DNA of 15,121 bases from Candidatus Gastranaerophilales bacterium (GTDB lineage: Bacteria; Cyanobacteriota; Vampirovibrionia; Gastranaerophilales; Gastranaerophilaceae), in the NCBI GenBank assembly GCA_947628355.1, contig CANQZO010000018.1, forward strand, positions 1-15,121, in the 5' to 3' direction. Position numbers and translations under genes: made by a program. How positions within the stretch are numbered: position 1 is the first letter of the stretch; each line of letters begins with the position of its first letter. Below, piece after piece: positions 12,702 through 15,121 of this stretch. Under the pieces are notes generated by a model that worked only from the letters and a program-made list of their open reading frames with translations, was not told the DNA's origin and searched no databases.

Positions 12702-14177
12702 ATGGGAATAGGAATAGACCAATATATAGAACAATATTTTGCGCCGATATCGGATAAGTTTTCAACATTTATCTTTGCAAATATAAAAATTTTTGATGCT
12801 GAAGTACCCGTATTAATATTGTTGATGATAGCAGCAAGCATATTTTGTACATTTTATTTAAGGTGTATAGGAATATGTGGATTTAAACACGCATTAACAA
12901 AAATATTTGGGAATAATGACAGTCACCACGGACATAAAGGGGAAGTAACATCGTTTGGGGCGTTGGCAACAGCGCTTTCGGGGACTATCGGAATTGGTAA
13001 TATTGCAGGTGTAGCAATAGCAATATCAATAGGCGGACCGGGAGCAATGTTTTGGATGGCACTGGGGGCGGTGTTTGCAATGGCGCTCAAGTTTTGCGAG
13101 GTCACTTTATCTTTAAAATACAGAAATGTTAATGAAGACGGCACAATATCAGGCGGTCCTATGTTCTATATGGAAAAAGGATTTGCCGAAAAAAATATGC
13201 CTAAAATCGGGAAATTATTGGCTTATATATTTACAATAGCCTGCATACCCGCAACATTCGGAGGCGGATGTATGCTTCAAACTAATCAAGCTGCACAGCA
13301 ATTTATAGTTATAACGGGCGGAGAAAACAGTTTTTTTGCTCAGCACAGCTGGATTTTCGGTTTATTTATAGCGGTTATGGTTGCTCTTGTTATTGTCGGC
13401 GGAATTAAAAGTATAGCTAATGTTACATCTAAAATAGTTCCCGTTATGTGTATAATATATATGCTTGCCTGCCTTACAATAATTGTTTTGCATTTTAATC
13501 AAATACCGCACGCAATATATACAATTGTTCATGAAGCGTTTTTCCCGAAAGCTGTTGCGGGCGGAGTAATAGGTTCTATAATTATAGGTTTAAGACGTTC
13601 AATCCAGTCAAACGAAGCGGGGATTGGTTCTTCTCCTATTGCTTATGCCGCCGTTAAGACTAATGAGCCTGTTTCACAAGGTTTTGTTTCAATGCTTGAA
13701 CCGTTTTTTGATACGGTTATTGTTTGCTCTATGACAGCTTTTGTCATTATTTTAACGGGTGAATATTTAAACTATACTAACGGAATTACGGGAGTTCAAT
13801 TAACTTCTTCTTCCTTTGAAAGCGTTATTTCGTTTTTTCCTTACATCCTTGCGGTTGTTATAATCTTATTTGCTTTTTCAACAATAATATCGTGGGCTTA
13901 TTACGGACAAAAAGCCTGGTGTTTTCTGTCGGGTGAAGGCTGTAAAAGAGTTATAATCTATCAAATAGTGTTTTGTTTATTTATTGTAATTGGTTCTTGT
14001 ATGAATATTCAAAGTGTAATAGACTTTACTGATGCTACTTACCTTGTTATGGCAGCACCTAACCTTATTACAATATTTGTTTTATTGAAAGATGTAAAAT
14101 CAGAGTTAATATCCTATTGCAAACGATATAATTTAATTTTTAAATTAAATAAAGCATGGTTTAAAGATGAGCAGTGA
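12702..14177 (+). CDS. Alanine/glycine:cation symporter, AGCS family
   Basis: This 491-residue cytoplasmic-membrane transporter imports alanine, glycine or a related amino acid together with Na+ or H+. The family signature is clear: SFGALATALSGTIGIGNIAG (about residues 84-103), then GGPGAMFWM, GTISGGPMFYMEKG and the second signature SNEAGIGSSPIAYAA, followed by EPVSQGFVSMLEPFFDT. About ten hydrophobic helices are seen and the length is normal for the family. The substrate cannot be fixed within the family. The ATG at 12702 is preceded by AAGAGAAA, a moderate Shine-Dalgarno. Its last 11 bases overlap the next permease gene, so the two are co-transcribed and probably translationally coupled: an amino-acid uptake operon. 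Confidence 0.95.
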   Translation: MGIGIDQYIEQYFAPISDKFSTFIFANIKIFDAEVPVLILLMIAASIFCTFYLRCIGICGFKHALTKIFGNNDSHHGHKGEVTSFGALATALSGTIGIGNIAGVAIAISIGGPGAMFWMALGAVFAMALKFCEVTLSLKYRNVNEDGTISGGPMFYMEKGFAEKNMPKIGKLLAYIFTIACIPATFGGGCMLQTNQAAQQFIVITGGENSFFAQHSWIFGLFIAVMVALVIVGGIKSIANVTSKIVPVMCIIYMLACLTIIVLHFNQIPHAIYTIVHEAFFPKAVAGGVIGSIIIGLRRSIQSNEAGIGSSPIAYAAVKTNEPVSQGFVSMLEPFFDTVIVCSMTAFVIILTGEYLNYTNGITGVQLTSSSFESVISFFPYILAVVIILFAFSTIISWAYYGQKAWCFLSGEGCKRVIIYQIVFCLFIVIGSCMNIQSVIDFTDATYLVMAAPNLITIFVLLKDVKSELISYCKRYNLIFKLNKAWFKDEQ

Positions 14178-15121
14178 ACTAAAAAGAACATTAAATTTAA
14201 AAGATTCAATATCGGTTGTAGTCGGTTCAATGGTCGGGTGCGGGATATTTATAGTGTCTGCGGATATTGCACGTCAAGTGGATAATGCTTGGTTCTTGCT
14301 TCTTGTTTGGATAATTGCGGGGTTATTTTCACTTTCGGGCGCAATTGCGTATGCCGAACCTGTCTTAAATATTAAAGAGGACGGCGGTCAGTATATGTTT
14401 TTAAAAAAAATGTTTAACGATTTAACTGCATTTTTATACGGCTGGTCGCTTCTATTGGTTATTCAAACCGCGACTATTGCTGCCGTGTGCATTGCCGTTG
14501 GTAAATTTTTAGGAATTTTATTCCCTCAAATTGCTTCCGATAATTATATTATTAACCTGCCTTTAATTAAAATTTCCACACAGCAGTTAAGCGCCCTTTT
14601 TGTATGTTTGTTTCTTACTTGGATAAATTCAAGAGGGGTTAAATACGGGGTTATTACTCAAAATATATTTACGTTAACAAAAGTACTGTCTATTGTTGGA
14701 ATTATTGTATTTGGTATATTTTTAGGCTGCAGTATTGACACAATCAGTACTAATTTTTCTGCTCCTCTTAGTTTCTCTGATTTTAATTTTAATAATCTTC
14801 AGATAATATCAGCAGCAACTGTCGGTGCTATATTTGCAATGGTTACTTGGAATAATATTACATTTATCTCAGGTGAGGTAAAAAATCCCGAAAGAAATAT
14901 ACCCTTTGCTCTTTTGTGGGGTGTTGTAATAGTTATGGTGCTTTATTTATTGATAAATGTATTATATGTTTTTTCAATTCCGATTGAACAAATAAAAACG
15001 GCTCCCGAGGATATCGTTCCCGTTATATTAATGAGAGATATAACAGGTTCAATCGGAGAAATAATAACAGCGGTAATAATAATGATATCAGCTTGCGGAA
15101 GTGCCAACGGACTTAGTATGA
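14167..15121 (+). CDS. APC-superfamily amino-acid permease (3' end truncated by window)
   Basis: This is an amino-acid transporter of the APC superfamily, closest in look to the LAT/serine-threonine-exchanger-like group. The first 318 residues are present of a usual 430-470; the frame is open at the window end. The N terminus, MSSELKRTLNLKDSISVVVG, leads into helix 1 with the substrate-binding unwound segment GSMVGCGIFIVSADIARQ, the best match to the LAT pattern GSMIGSGIFI. Later motifs are GAIAYAEP, GGQYMFLKKMF, NSRGVKYG and FISGEVKNPERNIPFA, the last being the conserved loop of the family. Eight or so membrane helices are seen. It starts inside the preceding symporter gene (11-bp overlap), so the two transporters likely act in one operon. 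The substrate is unknown; neutral amino acids are a reasonable guess. Confidence 0.93.
   Translation, partial: MSSELKRTLNLKDSISVVVGSMVGCGIFIVSADIARQVDNAWFLLLVWIIAGLFSLSGAIAYAEPVLNIKEDGGQYMFLKKMFNDLTAFLYGWSLLLVIQTATIAAVCIAVGKFLGILFPQIASDNYIINLPLIKISTQQLSALFVCLFLTWINSRGVKYGVITQNIFTLTKVLSIVGIIVFGIFLGCSIDTISTNFSAPLSFSDFNFNNLQIISAATVGAIFAMVTWNNITFISGEVKNPERNIPFALLWGVVIVMVLYLLINVLYVFSIPIEQIKTAPEDIVPVILMRDITGSIGEIITAVIIMISACGSANGLSM

Noticed and set aside
12602..12841. Minus-strand frame of 79 codons overlapping the start of the symporter gene.
   Set aside because: It covers the divergent promoter region and the symporter N terminus, and shows no domain or ribosome site.

Overview
This is an AT-rich bacterial chromosome segment with short intergenic gaps and mostly ATG starts. 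Housekeeping genes (phosphoglycerate mutase, a TPR protein, amino-acid transporters) flank a compact defence island. Composition and the overall protein flavour would fit an uncultured gut-type bacterium, for example a Gastranaerophilales/Melainabacteria-like lineage. No marker gene proves this, so the taxonomic idea is a weak inference.

Layout. 1-1258 (minus): 3'-truncated gpmI. 1316-2800: three small HTH regulators (an XRE protein, a protein with two tandem LuxR/GerE-like HTHs, and a second XRE protein) with palindromic operator candidates. 2803-4212 (minus): cytosolic TPR protein. 4338-8678 (plus): cas9-cas1-cas2 of a minimal type II-C CRISPR-Cas system; no csn2 or cas4 is present. 8650-8812 (minus): a tracrRNA, identified here from its anti-repeat, hairpins and terminator. 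8852-10272: a CRISPR array of 22 identical 36-bp repeats and 21 spacers. 10313-10923 (minus): hicA-hicB toxin-antitoxin pair. 11199-12566 (minus): GT-C/GT39-like polytopic membrane protein. 12702-14177 (plus): AGCS alanine/glycine:cation symporter, overlapping by 11 bp an APC-type amino-acid permease that runs off the window at 15121.

How the defence locus seems to work. The cas genes read rightward. The guide-strand orientation of the array is leftward: the crRNA-sense repeat starts GTTTTGATTTTC and ends in a perfect extended -10 (TGTTATAAT), so each repeat can act as the promoter of the next crRNA, as known for Neisseria and Campylobacter II-C loci. The last such promoter points straight into the tracrRNA. 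hicA-hicB also reads leftward into the array with no visible terminator, and its own promoter carries the same 12-nt extended -10 block as the repeat. A perfect 13-bp hairpin covers the cas1 start codon, suggesting separate control of spacer acquisition. The most interesting points are this promoter architecture, the cas1 start hairpin, and the toxin-antitoxin pair at the upstream end of the array.
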